The notes: generated from the letters alone by a model not told the origin. A stretch of DNA of 64,000 bases from Streptomyces sp. ISL-43 (GCF_018614195.1 NZ_JAGGOT010000013.1:372339-436338), one strand, 5' to 3'; numbered from the stretch's first letter, positions 36,155 to 45,294 are shown. Numbers and translations: made by a program.

Positions 36155-37258
36155 ATGGCAGGACCGGCACCACGCCCCCGCACCTCCACCCGCGAACCAG
36201 AGGAGCTCGGCCGGCGCCTCGCCGCCTGGCTCGACGCCGAACTACCCGGCGCCAAGGTCGCCAACGTCTCGGTGCCCGGCTCCAATGGCATGTCCAGCGA
36301 GACCCTGCTCTTCGACATAGAGCACCCCGACGCCCCGATCCGCGCCTGCGCGCTGCGCCTGGCCGCCGATCCGGCCGCCTACACCGTCTTCCCCTCCTAC
36401 GACATGCCCCGCCAGCACCGCGTGATGAGCCTGGTCGGTGCACACACCGACCTGCCCGTCCCGCGCGTGCAGTGGCTCGAAGAGGATCCCGGGCCGCTCG
36501 GAGCCCCGTTCTTCGTCATGGCCCGCGCCGAAGGCCGCGTACCGCCCGACGTGATGCCCTACACCTACGAGGGCAACTGGCTGCACGCCGCGACCGACGC
36601 CGAACGCGCCGTGCTCCAGGAATCGAGCGTCTCCCTGCTGGCCCGGCTGCACGACCAGTTCCCGCCGGAGGAAGCGGAGTTCCTCCTGCCGGAGGGCGAC
36701 GGCAGCCCGCTGCGCCGCCACGTCGAGGCCCAACGCGCCTACTACCACTGGGTGGTTACCGGCAAGTCCCGGTCCCCGCTGCTGGAACGGGCCTTCGACC
36801 GGCTCGAGGAGCTCTGGCCGGCCGACGAGGGCGGGCCGGCCGTCCTCAACTGGGGCGACGCGCGCATAGGCAACGTCATCTACGCGGCGGACGGGTTCGA
36901 GCCCGTCGCCGTGCTCGACTGGGAGATGGCGGCCTGCGCCCCGCGCGAGGTCGACCTCGGCTGGACCGTCTACCTGCACCGCTTCTTCCAGGACCTGACC
37001 GTCGGTTTCGGCCAGCCCGGTCTCCCGGAGTTCCTGCGCCGCGAGGACATCGAGAGCCGGTACGCACAACTCACGGGCCACACGCCGCGGGACATGGAAT
37101 TCCACACCCTCTACGCCGCCCTGCGGCACGGGATCGTGATGCTGCGCATCGCCTACCGGCAGGCCCACTTCGGCGAGGTGGAGGTCCCGGCGGATCCGGA
37201 CGGCCTGATCCTGCACCATGCCAGCCTGGCCGCCATGGTGCAGGGAACGTACTGGTAG
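36155..37258 (+). CDS. APH-like phosphotransferase family protein
   Basis: A 367-residue kinase-fold protein of the aminoglycoside phosphotransferase/choline kinase superfamily. The N-lobe has LRLAADPAAYTVFPSYDMPRQ in place of a classical Lys strand. The hinge is FFVMARAEGRVPPDVMPY. The catalytic loop is LNWGDARIGNVIY with its Asp and Asn, and the metal motif is VLDWEMAACAPREVDLGW. The usual HGD of antibiotic kinases is WGD here, as in a broad group of acyl-CoA-metabolism-linked phosphotransferases. So a drug-resistance role is unlikely. An AGAAGGGG ribosome site precedes the ATG. It is probably in an operon with the preceding hypothetical gene. Confidence 0.82.
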   Translation: MAGPAPRPRTSTREPEELGRRLAAWLDAELPGAKVANVSVPGSNGMSSETLLFDIEHPDAPIRACALRLAADPAAYTVFPSYDMPRQHRVMSLVGAHTDLPVPRVQWLEEDPGPLGAPFFVMARAEGRVPPDVMPYTYEGNWLHAATDAERAVLQESSVSLLARLHDQFPPEEAEFLLPEGDGSPLRRHVEAQRAYYHWVVTGKSRSPLLERAFDRLEELWPADEGGPAVLNWGDARIGNVIYAADGFEPVAVLDWEMAACAPREVDLGWTVYLHRFFQDLTVGFGQPGLPEFLRREDIESRYAQLTGHTPRDMEFHTLYAALRHGIVMLRIAYRQAHFGEVEVPADPDGLILHHASLAAMVQGTYW

Positions 37259-37263
37259 TGCGC

Positions 37264-37710
37264 TCAGGCCGCCTGCGCGTGCTGCCGCATCTGCGGCAGC
37301 ACCGCGGGCGCGGGCGTGCGTACCGGACGCGAGCCGGGGCCGCCGACGTGCGAGAACGGCTGCGTCCGCCAGTCCAGCCCCTGCGGCAGCGCCAAGTGCA
37401 CGACGGGCTCCAGCTCCTGGGCCTCGTCGGTGCCGAAACCGAGGGTGGGCAGCGCGTCGGAGGCGGGCCGTCCCGTGCCCGCGCACACCGTGAGCCCGAA
37501 GGGGTTCCACGGGGTCAGGCAGAGAGCGTGCTGCGGCAGGTACTCCTCGCCCGCGACGAGGGCGATCGACTGCCCGCAGTCGGGGCAGGTCGCGTGGTGG
37601 ATCTCGAACCCCTCGGCGTATCCGAGGTAGTCGTCATCGTCGGCGTAGTCGCCCTCGACGGATTCCAGGGGCTCCGGTTCGATGCGACCGGCGCGCTTGG
37701 TGTTCAGCAT
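37264..37710 (-). CDS. Hypothetical protein with CxxC motif
   Basis: A 148-residue protein convergent with the phosphotransferase gene. The start ATG 37710 follows GGGGGAG. After an acidic stretch (VEGDYADDDDYLGY) comes FEIHHATCPDCGQSIALVAGEEYLPQH, with a CPDC pair and later single Cys residues (HALCL, TVCAG) that could complete a zinc site. The C-terminal half is Pro/Gly-rich (FSHVGGPGSRPVRTPAPAV). I cannot assign a function. It is divergent from the Lrp-type regulator gene 210 bp away, which may control it. Confidence 0.65.
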   Translation of the reverse strand: MLNTKRAGRIEPEPLESVEGDYADDDDYLGYAEGFEIHHATCPDCGQSIALVAGEEYLPQHALCLTPWNPFGLTVCAGTGRPASDALPTLGFGTDEAQELEPVVHLALPQGLDWRTQPFSHVGGPGSRPVRTPAPAVLPQMRQHAQAA

Positions 37711-37920
37711 GGATGTACTCCCCCTTGGGTGGGCCGGGCGGGCAGGTTCCTCGGCCACGGCCACCCCAAGCATTTCCCGCCACGCGGCACGAGTAACCAC
37801 TTCCGGCCGCCGTACGCCCTCATACCCTTGTGGCCTTGGTCACATGCCTGCCGCAGATGCCACCTCAATCCGTGGACACGGCTGTGCCGGAAGCGGTTCA
37901 GGGCCGTAGGTTGTGCGGCT

Positions 37921-38370
37921 ATGAGCGCAATGGAGGAGCTGGACCGCCAGATCGTGGATCTGCTCGTGCGGGACGGGCGGATGAGCTACACGGACCTGGG
38001 GAAGGCCACCGGACTGTCGACGTCGGCGGTCCATCAGCGAGTACGCCGCCTGGAGCAGCGCGGGGTCATCCGCGGCTACGCCGCCGTGGTCGACCCCGAG
38101 GCCGTCGGGCTGCCCCTGACGGCCTTCATCTCGGTCAAGCCCTTCGACCCGAGCTCGCCGGACGACATCGCGGAGCGGCTGGCCGGGGTCCCGGAGATCG
38201 AGGCCTGCCACAGCGTCGCGGGCGACGAGAACTACATCCTCAAGGTCCGCGTCGCGACCCCGCTGGAACTGGAAGACCTGCTGGGCCGCCTGCGCACCCT
38301 CGCCCACGTCGCCACCCGCACGACGGTGGTCCTCTCCACCCCGTACGAATCCCGCCCGCCGCGCGTCTGA
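37921..38370 (+). CDS. Lrp/AsnC-family transcriptional regulator
   Basis: A 149-residue regulator with an N-terminal winged helix (residues ~5-55, LDRQIVDLLVRDGRMSYTDLGKATGLSTSAVHQRVRRLEQRGVI) and a C-terminal RAM/ACT domain (residues ~65-140, including HSVAGDENYILKVRVATPLELEDLL). The GDENYILKV strand is the conserved ligand and oligomer interface. Such regulators usually sense an amino acid. It stands alone, divergent from a CxxC hypothetical gene, and there is no amino-acid enzyme immediately adjacent. Confidence 0.9.
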   Translation: MSAMEELDRQIVDLLVRDGRMSYTDLGKATGLSTSAVHQRVRRLEQRGVIRGYAAVVDPEAVGLPLTAFISVKPFDPSSPDDIAERLAGVPEIEACHSVAGDENYILKVRVATPLELEDLLGRLRTLAHVATRTTVVLSTPYESRPPRV

Positions 38371-38631
38371 TTCCTTCTCGACGCGCCGCTTGCACGGCTC
38401 GGCCCCGAAGGGCTTCCCCGGCTTCGCGCCGCTGCGCCGGACTCCGTCCGGCGGCCGCCGCACGACGAGCCGGACTCCGGGGCGGAGCCCCGGTTTCGGG
38501 AAGGGGCGGGTAGGGAGCAGCGCCGCAGGCCCCCACGCGCACCGGCCGGCCCGCCCGCTCCAGCCCCGCGCCCGGAAGCGCGCCGTCGACGAACGGTGCG
38601 AGCACCCCGTCGAACAGGGGAAACTTCTCGC

Positions 38632-40263
38632 ATGACAGACCGCACCGCCGACTCCGACTCCGCCACCGCCGCCGGAGGCACCCGCACGGTCCTCCTCCGC
38701 GGCGGAGAGGTCCACAGCCCCGCCGACCCCTTCGCCACCGCGATGGTGGTCGAGCGCGGCCACGTCGCCTGGGTCGGCTCCGAGGGCGCGGCCGACGCCT
38801 TCGCCCAGGGCGTGGACGAGGTCGTCGACCTCGACGGCGCGCTGGTCACGCCCGCCTTCACCGACGCCCACGTCCACACCACCTCCGCCGGCCTCGCCCT
38901 CACCGGGCTGGACCTCTCCACGGCCGCCTCCCTCTCCGAAGCCATCGGTCGCGTACGCGCGTACGCGGACAGCCGCCCCGCCGACCGGGTGCTCCTCGGC
39001 CACGGCTGGGACGCCTCCCGCTGGCCCGAGCGGCGCGCCCCCCGACGGAGCGAGCTCGACGAGGCCACCGGCGGCCGGCCGCTCTACCTCAGCCGCATCG
39101 ACGCGCACTCCGCCGTGGTCACGACCGCCCTGCTCCGGCTCGTACCCGGCGTCGAGGCGGTCACTGACGAGCCGCTGACCCGCGACGCCCACCACGCCGT
39201 ACGCCGCGCCGCGCTCGACGCCCTCACCCCGGCCCAGCGCGCCGAGGCCCAGCGGGCCGCCCTCGACCGGGCGGCCTCCCTCGGCATCGGCTCCGTCCAC
39301 GAGTGCGGCGGCCCCGAGATCTCCTCCCCGGAGGACTTCAGCGCCCTCCTGGAGCTGGCGCGCACCCACCCCGGCCCCCGCGTCTTCGGCTACTGGGCCG
39401 ACCGGGACCTCGGCCGGGTCAAGGAGCTCGGGGCCGTCGGGGCCGCCGGAGACCTCTTCGTCGACGGCGCCCTCGGCTCGCACACCGCCTGCCTGCACGC
39501 CCCGTACGCCGATGCCGGCCACACCGGCACCGAGTACCTCGACGCCCGGGTCGTCGCCGAGCACGTGGCCGCCTGCACCGAGGCGGGCCTCCAGGCGGGC
39601 TTCCACGCCATCGGCGACGCCGCGATCACCGCCGTGGTCGAGGGCGTCAGGGCCGCCGCCGACAAGGTCGGCCTCGACCGCGTCCGCGCCGCCCGGCACC
39701 GCGTCGAGCACGCCGAGATGATGAGCCCGGCCACCATCGCCGCCTTCGCGGAGTTCGGCCTCACCGCCTCCGTGCAGCCGGCCTTCGACGCGCTGTGGGG
39801 CGGCGAGGAAGGCATGTACGCCGACCGGCTCGGCGCCGAGCGCGCCCGCACCCTCAACCCGTACGCCGCCATGCTCAAGGCGGGCGTGCCGCTCGCCTTC
39901 GGCTCCGACGCCCCCGTCACCCCGCTCGACCCCTGGGGCACCGTCCGCGCGGCCGCCTTCCACCGCACGCCCGCCCACCGCATCTCGGTACGGGCCGCCT
40001 TCGCCGCCCACACCCGAGGCGGCTGGCGGGCCCTGGGCCGCGACGACGCCGGCATCCTCGTCCCCGGGGCCCCGGCCGACTACGCCGTCTGGCAGACCGC
40101 GGAACTGGTGGTCCAGGCCCCCGACGACCGGGTCGCCCGCTGGTCCACGGACCCCCGCTCCGGCACCCCCGGGCTGCCTGACCTGACCCCCGGCGCGGAC
40201 CTGCCGGTCTGCCTGGCCACGGTCGTCGGCGGCCGGGAGGTATTCGTACGGCCACAGGGGTGA
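38632..40263 (+). CDS. YtcJ-like metal-dependent amidohydrolase
   Basis: A 543-residue amidohydrolase of the YtcJ/NfdA group. Metal-binding positions are visible: TPAFTDAHVHTTSAG (HxH), HAIGDAAI (His), RVEHAEMMSP (His), and FGSDAPVTPLDPWG (the catalytic Asp). The N-terminal composite beta domain runs to residue ~75, and the conserved GHGWDASRWPERRAP loop is typical. The ATG at 38632 follows CAGGGG. The 261-bp upstream gap contains palindromic GGGGCGGAGCCCC repeats of a type scattered between Streptomyces genes. Substrate unknown; N-substituted formamides are hydrolysed by known relatives. Confidence 0.85.
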   Translation: MTDRTADSDSATAAGGTRTVLLRGGEVHSPADPFATAMVVERGHVAWVGSEGAADAFAQGVDEVVDLDGALVTPAFTDAHVHTTSAGLALTGLDLSTAASLSEAIGRVRAYADSRPADRVLLGHGWDASRWPERRAPRRSELDEATGGRPLYLSRIDAHSAVVTTALLRLVPGVEAVTDEPLTRDAHHAVRRAALDALTPAQRAEAQRAALDRAASLGIGSVHECGGPEISSPEDFSALLELARTHPGPRVFGYWADRDLGRVKELGAVGAAGDLFVDGALGSHTACLHAPYADAGHTGTEYLDARVVAEHVAACTEAGLQAGFHAIGDAAITAVVEGVRAAADKVGLDRVRAARHRVEHAEMMSPATIAAFAEFGLTASVQPAFDALWGGEEGMYADRLGAERARTLNPYAAMLKAGVPLAFGSDAPVTPLDPWGTVRAAAFHRTPAHRISVRAAFAAHTRGGWRALGRDDAGILVPGAPADYAVWQTAELVVQAPDDRVARWSTDPRSGTPGLPDLTPGADLPVCLATVVGGREVFVRPQG

Positions 40264-40568
40264 TCCGGGGGGCCGTGGTTCGGTAAGGGCGCCCGGACCC
40301 GGATAGGTTCGGCCGGGTCCACCACCGGACGTCCGTACCGGACGGATCCGTCCGCTCAGCCGCGCCCGCGCCTCGGGGGCGAGGGAAGGTTTCGCCGGGC
40401 GGCGGGTGGCCTCAGGTCGGGGCCCGGCGGTCCAGTAGACAACGGTCAGGCGGCCCGCAGCCAGCGGGAGCCGGTCCGGCCCGAAGGACCGCGGGCCCCG
40501 ATCGCTGTTCTAAAATCATCCTCTGCGACACGACGTACAGGATGTACGAGAACGCAAAAGGGGAATCA

Positions 40569-41339
40569 GTGAGCGACGGCGGACAGCGAAGCTACGGACC
40601 GCTCGGCACGGCCTTGGTGATCATTCCGACCTACAACGAGGCGGAGAACATCGGGCTGATCGTCGGCCGCGTCCGCGCGGCTGTACCCGAGGCCCACATC
40701 TTGGTCGCGGACGACAACAGCCCGGACGGCACCGGAAAGCTCGCCGACGAGCTGGCGGCCTCGGACGAGCACGTGCACGTCCTGCACCGCAAGGGCAAGG
40801 AAGGGCTCGGAGCCGCCTATCTGGCCGGTTTCGGCTGGGGCCTGGAGCACGGCTACGGCGTCATCGTCGAGATGGACGCCGACGGCTCCCACCAGCCCGA
40901 GGAGCTGCCCAGGCTGCTCACCGCGCTGGAGGGCGCCGACCTGGTGCTGGGCTCCCGCTGGGTGCCGGGCGGCCGGGTGGTCAACTGGCCCAAGAGCCGC
41001 GAGTTCCTCTCCCGGGGCGGGTCCACGTACTCCCGGCTGATGCTCGGGGTTCCGATCCGCGACGTCACCGGCGGCTACCGCGCCTTCCGTCGCGAGACCC
41101 TCGAAGGCCTCGGCCTGGCGGACGTGGCCTCGGCGGGCTACTGCTTCCAGGTCGACCTGGCCCGCCGGGCCGTCCGCAAGGGCTTCCGCGTGGTCGAGGT
41201 GCCCATCACCTTCGTCGAGCGCGAGTTCGGCGACAGCAAGATGAGCAAGGACATCGTGGTGGAGGCCCTGTGGCGGGTCACCCAGTGGGGCCTGAAGGAG
41301 CACGCGGACAAGCTGACCGCCAAGGTCCGCGGGAAGTAG
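40569..41339 (+). CDS. ppm: Polyprenol monophosphomannose synthase (Dpm1-like GT2)
   Basis: A 256-residue family 2 glycosyltransferase that makes polyprenyl-phosphate-mannose from GDP-mannose for protein O-mannosylation. Visible motifs are [39 protein letters not shown] (DxD) and [17 protein letters not shown], with a C-terminal amphipathic helix and no membrane domain. That matches the soluble Ppm1 of Streptomyces, which works with a separate mannosyltransferase and lipoprotein acyltransferase. The GTG at 40569 is preferred because AAGGGG sits 5 bp before it; an ATG at 40542 is in frame. The 305-bp upstream gap ends in TTCTAAAATCATC and a small palindrome CGTACAGGATGTACG (40534-40548). Confidence 0.9.
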   Translation: MSDGGQRSYGPLGTALVIIPTYNEAENIGLIVGRVRAAVPEAHILVADDNSPDGTGKLADELAASDEHVHVLHRKGKEGLGAAYLAGFGWGLEHGYGVIVEMDADGSHQPEELPRLLTALEGADLVLGSRWVPGGRVVNWPKSREFLSRGGSTYSRLMLGVPIRDVTGGYRAFRRETLEGLGLADVASAGYCFQVDLARRAVRKGFRVVEVPITFVEREFGDSKMSKDIVVEALWRVTQWGLKEHADKLTAKVRGK

Positions 41340-41425
41340 CCCCGCCGCCCGCCGCCGCCCCCTAGGGGATGCCCGGTACCTCCGGCTGAGGACGTTTTTA
41401 CACCGGCCCAGGCACACTGGGGGGT

Positions 41426-42013
41426 ATGACGACCGGAGTTCCGACCTCTACGGCCCCCCGGCGGCGTTCGCCCGCCCGTACGATGCTTCCCCTGGCCATC
41501 GCGGCCTGGCTGATCCTGGAGATCTGGCTGCTCAGCCTGGTCGCGGGAGCGGTCGGCGGCGGGGCCGTCGCCCTGCTGCTCGTGGGCGGCCTGGTGCTGG
41601 GTGCGGTGGTCATCAAGCGGGCCGGGCGGCGCGCCTTCAAGAATCTGGCGGACACCTTCCAGCAGGCGCAGGCCGGCAAGCAGCCCACCGCGCAGCAGCC
41701 CGGCTCGGGCAACGGCATGACCATGCTGGCCGGCCTGCTGCTGATGATGCCGGGCCTGCTCTCCGACGCGGCGGGCCTGCTCTTCCTGCTCCCGCCCGTC
41801 CGGGCCTGGGCCGGGCGCCGGGCCGCCCGCTCGCTGGAGCGCAAGATGGCCTCCGCGCCGGCCGGCACCTTCGGCGACGCCTTCCAGCAGTCCCGCATCC
41901 ACTACCCGGACGGCAAGGTCGTCCAGGGCGAGGTCGTCCGCGAGGACCAGCCGGGCGGACAGGGGCCGGCGTCCGGCCCGGAGAGCGGCTACCGCCCGCC
42001 GCTCACCCCCTGA
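41426..42013 (+). CDS. fxsA: FxsA family membrane protein
   Basis: A 195-residue membrane protein of the FxsA family. It has two N-terminal helices (LPLAIAAWLILEIWLLSLVAGAVGGGAVALLLVGGLVLGAVVI), a cytoplasmic stretch rich in Gln/Lys, and a third helix region MLAGLLLMMPGLLSDAAGLLFLLPPVR. That last segment, with its PGLLSDAAGLLFLLPP pattern, is the best family signature. In E. coli FxsA counters phage T7 exclusion by F; its role in Streptomyces is unknown. It follows ppm by 86 bp and ends at a strong shared terminator with convergent rbpA. Confidence 0.88.
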   Translation: MTTGVPTSTAPRRRSPARTMLPLAIAAWLILEIWLLSLVAGAVGGGAVALLLVGGLVLGAVVIKRAGRRAFKNLADTFQQAQAGKQPTAQQPGSGNGMTMLAGLLLMMPGLLSDAAGLLFLLPPVRAWAGRRAARSLERKMASAPAGTFGDAFQQSRIHYPDGKVVQGEVVREDQPGGQGPASGPESGYRPPLTP

Positions 42014-42069
42014 CCTGCTCCCGGTCCCTGGGAACGGACGGGAAGAACGGACGGGACGAACGAACGCGA

Positions 42070-42114
42070 AAGCCGAGGGGCCCCGCCACACTGTGTGGCG
42101 GGGCCCCTCGGCTT
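42070..42114. terminator. 45-bp perfect palindrome, bidirectional terminator
   Basis: Two 22-base arms (42070-42091 and 42093-42114) are perfect inverted complements around a single base. The left arm starts AA and the right arm ends TT, giving a short T end on both strands. It sits between the convergent fxsA and rbpA genes (57 and 48 bp from their stops). Confidence 0.92.
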
Positions 42115-42161
42115 CGTGCTGTCTTGCTGTGGTGCTGCTGTGCTGTGCTGTCGTCCGGCTG

Positions 42162-42536
42162 TCAGGCGGACTTGCGGCTGTCCCGCGGATGCACGGCAAT
42201 GTTCATGGCGCCGGAACGAAGGACCGCCAGCCTCTCGGCCAGCACTTCCTCCAGCTCCTCGCGGGTACGCCGCTCCATGAGCATGTCCCAGTGCGTTCGC
42301 GCAGGCTTGCCCTTCTTCTCTTCGGGCCCGTCCCCGTCAACCAGGAGTGCCATGGCGCCGCACGCCTTGCACTCCCACTCCGGCGGAATATCTGCCTCAA
42401 CCGAGAACGGCATCTCAAATCGATGTCCGTTCTGGCATGCGTACTCCACCGCCTGGCGCGGGGCCAGATCGATGCCGCGGTCCGTCTCGTAGCTGGTAAC
42501 CACGAGCCGCGTACCGCGGAGAGCTCGCTCACTCAT
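42162..42536 (-). CDS. rbpA: RNA polymerase-binding protein RbpA
   Basis: A 124-residue actinobacterial transcription factor that binds the principal sigma factor and RNA polymerase and stabilises open complexes. The N-terminal tail (GTRLVVTSYETDRGIDLAPRQ) is followed by the RbpA core domain, with YACQNGHRF and WECKACG supplying zinc-type Cys/His positions. The basic linker is KPARTHWDMLMERRT and the sigma-interaction helix is TREELEEVLAERLAVLR. It is full length. A textbook SigR promoter lies about 60 bp upstream, linking it to the disulfide-stress response. Confidence 0.96.
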   Translation of the reverse strand: MSERALRGTRLVVTSYETDRGIDLAPRQAVEYACQNGHRFEMPFSVEADIPPEWECKACGAMALLVDGDGPEEKKGKPARTHWDMLMERRTREELEEVLAERLAVLRSGAMNIAVHPRDSRKSA

Positions 42537-42597
42537 GAATCGTGCCTCCCGGGCTTGTCGCCCACAGGACAGGTGTCGCTGTCGTCGTCATCCGGTC

Positions 42598-42624
42598 AAC
42601 GTCCGGTCGGCGGTATAGATTCCC
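42598..42624 (-). promoter_or_regulatory. SigR-type promoter of rbpA
   Basis: Read on the minus strand, GGGAAT (42624-42619), exactly 18 bp, then GTT (42600-42598). This is a full match to the Streptomyces SigR consensus GGGAAT-N18-GTT. The expected start site is near 42591, giving a ~55-nt leader to the rbpA ATG. SigR control of rbpA is established in S. coelicolor. Confidence 0.9.
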
Positions 42625-42829
42625 GCTCCGGGTCATGCGTCGCCCGTCGTGCCGCCCCTTGTTGTACCCACCAGTGCCCGTTTTGTCACATCTGGCAGCA
42701 GATGTCACCCAGCGTCTTCGCTTCATCAGCACGCAGTAACGGTCCGCCTGGCAGGCCAAAGGCGTACACTACCGGCCCTTCGCTTGAACGTCGAAATTCG
42801 TTCCGAATTCGCGTCCAGGGCCCGTAGTG

Positions 42830-42853
42830 GATCCGGGCGGATCCGCCCGGATC
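42830..42853 (-). terminator. Palindromic terminator after the MFS gene
   Basis: GATCCGGGCG (42830-42839), a 4-base GATC loop, and CGCCCGGATC (42844-42853) form a perfect 10-bp stem. It begins 15 bp beyond the stop of the minus-strand transporter gene (42869). The remaining gap to rbpA (42625-42829) shows no gene. Confidence 0.7.
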
Positions 42854-42868
42854 CGGGTCGATCGCCGC

Positions 42869-44242
42869 TCAGATCCGCTCGGGTACAGGATTGCCCGCCG
42901 CCTCCACCGCGCGCCGCACCGGCACTCTGGCGAGCAGCACGAAACCCAGTGCGAAGAAGACCACCAACGAGATGATCGCGTCCCGGTAGCTGCCCGTGAC
43001 CTGGTAGGTGAGCCCGAAGACGAGCGGCCCCACCCAGCTCAGCCCGCGGTCGCTCATCTCGTACGCCGAGAAGTACTCGGCCTCCTTCCCCGCCGGGACC
43101 AGGTGCGAGAACAGCGAGCGCGACAGCGCCTGGCTGCCGCCCAGCACCAGTCCGATCATCGAGGCGAGCGCGAAGAACCACATCGGGGTCCGGGCCGGCA
43201 GGAAGTATCCGGCGGCCAGCGTGACCCCCCAGGCGAGCAGCGATCCGAGAATCGTCCGCTTGGCTCCGTACCGCACGGCCAGCCGGCCCATGCCCAGCGC
43301 ACCGGCCACCGCCAGGACCTGCACCAGCAGGACGGCCACGATCAGCGTCGACTGCTCCAGCTCCAGTTCTTCCGATCCGTAGATCGAGGCCTGGGAGATC
43401 ACGGTCTGCACGCCGTCGTTGTAGATCAGGTACGCCAGCAGGAACGACAGGGTCAGCGGATAGCGCCGCATGTCCTTCAGCGTGGCCACCAGCTGCTTCC
43501 AGCCGCTGACGGCCGGCCCCGCGCCCGGCTCCCGGACCACGGCCCGGTCCCGCAGGCGCCGCAGCGGGATGACCGCGAAGGCGCCCCACCACAGCCCCGC
43601 CGAGGCCAGGCAGATCCGGACGGCCTCGCCCTCGGTGAGCCCGAAGGAGTCGTGGCCCTGGTAGACCACCAGGTTCAGCACCAGGACGAAGGCGCCCGAG
43701 GTGTACCCGAAGGCCCAGCCGCGCGAGGAGACGGTGTCCCGCTCGTCCGGTGTGGAGATCTGCGGCAGGTAGGCGTTGTAGAGCACCATCGAGACCGACA
43801 GCGAGGCGTTCGCGACGATCAGCAGCAGTCCGCCGAGCAGATAGCGGTCGCCGCCCAGGAGGAACATCCCGGTGGTCGCCGCCGCGCCCGTGTAGGCGGC
43901 CGCCGCCAGCAGCGGCTTCTTGCGGCCGCTGCGGTCCGCCAGCGCGCCCACCAGCGGCATGATCAGGACGGCCACGATCACCGAGGCCGACACGGAGTAC
44001 GCGAAGTACGAGCCGGCCCGGACCGGGATGCCCAGCGGGTGGACGTACCCCTCGGAGTCGGCGGCCGCCTTGGCCACCGCCGTCAGGTACGGCCCCAGGA
44101 ACACGGTGAGCACGCTCGACGAATACACCGAGCAGGCGAAGTCGTAGAAGTACCAGCCCTGCTGCTCCCGCTTGCGGGAGGCGGCGGCCGTTCTCTCGCC
44201 CTCGGCCCCCGGTTCCGCTTCTGCCGTCGTGCGCGCACTCAT
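42869..44242 (-). CDS. MFS transporter of the Atg22/UMF1-like group
   Basis: A 457-residue polytopic transporter. The N-terminal QQGWYFYDFACSVYSSSVLTVFLGPYL stretch is the signature of the Atg22-like/UMF1 major facilitator subgroup (in yeast, vacuolar amino-acid efflux). GALADRSGRKKPLL is the MFS loop 2-3 motif and IYNDGVQTVISQASIYGSEEL is the conserved helix 7 region. The ATG at 44242 follows GAGGGGG. It lies 69 bp downstream of the GDPD gene on the same strand and may be co-transcribed. The substrate is unknown. Confidence 0.87.
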   Translation of the reverse strand: MSARTTAEAEPGAEGERTAAASRKREQQGWYFYDFACSVYSSSVLTVFLGPYLTAVAKAAADSEGYVHPLGIPVRAGSYFAYSVSASVIVAVLIMPLVGALADRSGRKKPLLAAAAYTGAAATTGMFLLGGDRYLLGGLLLIVANASLSVSMVLYNAYLPQISTPDERDTVSSRGWAFGYTSGAFVLVLNLVVYQGHDSFGLTEGEAVRICLASAGLWWGAFAVIPLRRLRDRAVVREPGAGPAVSGWKQLVATLKDMRRYPLTLSFLLAYLIYNDGVQTVISQASIYGSEELELEQSTLIVAVLLVQVLAVAGALGMGRLAVRYGAKRTILGSLLAWGVTLAAGYFLPARTPMWFFALASMIGLVLGGSQALSRSLFSHLVPAGKEAEYFSAYEMSDRGLSWVGPLVFGLTYQVTGSYRDAIISLVVFFALGFVLLARVPVRRAVEAAGNPVPERI

Positions 44243-44310
44243 CGGTGCCCCCTCGCTGGTCCCCGTACCGCAGCGGCCGCCGCGCCGGGCGCGGAGGCCG
44301 AACGGGCTTG

Positions 44311-45081
44311 TCAGGCCCAGGCCCCGCGCCGGTCCAGCACCGTGCGCAAGATGTCGATCCGGTCGGTCATGATGCCATCGACTCCCAGGTCGAGGAGTGC
44401 CTCCATGCGTTCCGGTTCGTTCACGGTCCACACGTGCACCTGGAGCCCCCGCGCGTGGGCCGTCCGCACGAAGCGCCGGTCCACCACCCGGATCCCCGCC
44501 TGGGTCTCCGGGACCTGCGCCGCGACCGCGCCCGCGCGCAGGGCCGCCGGGATCGCGAACGAGCGCAGCCGCAGCCCGAGCACCCCGCGGACCCCGTACG
44601 AGGTCGCCAGCCGGGGGCCCGCGATCTTCTGCGCCCGGGCCACCCGGGTCTCCGAGAAGGAGCCCACGCACACCCGGTCCCAGACCCCGGCCCGCGCGAT
44701 CAGGTCGACCAGCGGGTGCAGGGCGGACTCGTCCTTGAGGTCCACGTTCCACCGGGCGTCCGGGAACTCCTCGAGGAGGTCCTCGAAGAGCGCCAGCGGC
44801 TCCGTCCCGGCGACCCGGGCCTCACGGATCCGGCTCCACGGCTGCTCCCGGATGCGGCCGTGCCCGTCGGTGACCCGGTCCAGGGTCGCGTCGTGGAAGG
44901 CGACCAGCTTCCCGTCGGCGCTGGCGTGCACATCGGTCTCGAAGTACCGGTACCCGGCGTCTGCGGCCCGCCGGAACGCGGCGGCGGTGTTCTCCAGCCC
45001 GTCCGCGGCCCCGCCGCGGTGCGCGAAGGGGATCGGAGCCGGGTGGTCGAGATACGGATGGCGAAGTCGTACGTGCGTCAC
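44311..45081 (-). CDS. Glycerophosphodiester phosphodiesterase
   Basis: A 256-residue GDPD-family enzyme hydrolysing glycerophosphodiesters to glycerol-3-phosphate and an alcohol. The catalytic pair is visible in PFAHRGGAADGLENTAAAF (His-Arg and Glu-Asn). The metal-binding YFETDVHASADGKLVAFHDATLDRVTDG block follows and the C-terminal HVWTVNEPERMEALLDLGVDGIMTDRID closes the barrel. All metal and catalytic residues of the family are kept. There is no signal peptide, so it is cytoplasmic. It starts at GTG 45081 without an evident ribosome site. Confidence 0.93.
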   Translation of the reverse strand: MTHVRLRHPYLDHPAPIPFAHRGGAADGLENTAAAFRRAADAGYRYFETDVHASADGKLVAFHDATLDRVTDGHGRIREQPWSRIREARVAGTEPLALFEDLLEEFPDARWNVDLKDESALHPLVDLIARAGVWDRVCVGSFSETRVARAQKIAGPRLATSYGVRGVLGLRLRSFAIPAALRAGAVAAQVPETQAGIRVVDRRFVRTAHARGLQVHVWTVNEPERMEALLDLGVDGIMTDRIDILRTVLDRRGAWA

Positions 45082-45294
45082 CGCGGCAGTATGCCCGCTG
45101 TTCCCCCAGGGGCGGGAGCGCCCCGATGGCCGCGCGATGAACGCCACACCCCCGCGCCCGCCCGCCGCCCCGAGGCCGGCACAGGGCCCCCTGGTCCGCC
45201 CGGCGCGGTCCGTGCCACCCTGTAACCGCAGAACGATCCAATCCGGCTCCCCGTGGGCCGGCAGGGGCCAATTCGACGAAGGTGGACCGGACCC

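Noticed and set aside
36155..37258. Aminoglycoside-resistance kinase
   Set aside because: The catalytic loop is NWGDARIGN rather than HGD-x-x-x-x-N, and the neighbours point to lipid or small-molecule metabolism.
38371..38631. Insertion-sequence remnant in the gap before the amidohydrolase
   Set aside because: The gap holds short GGGGCGGAGCCCC-type palindromes common between Streptomyces genes. There are no transposase fragments, terminal repeats or target duplications.
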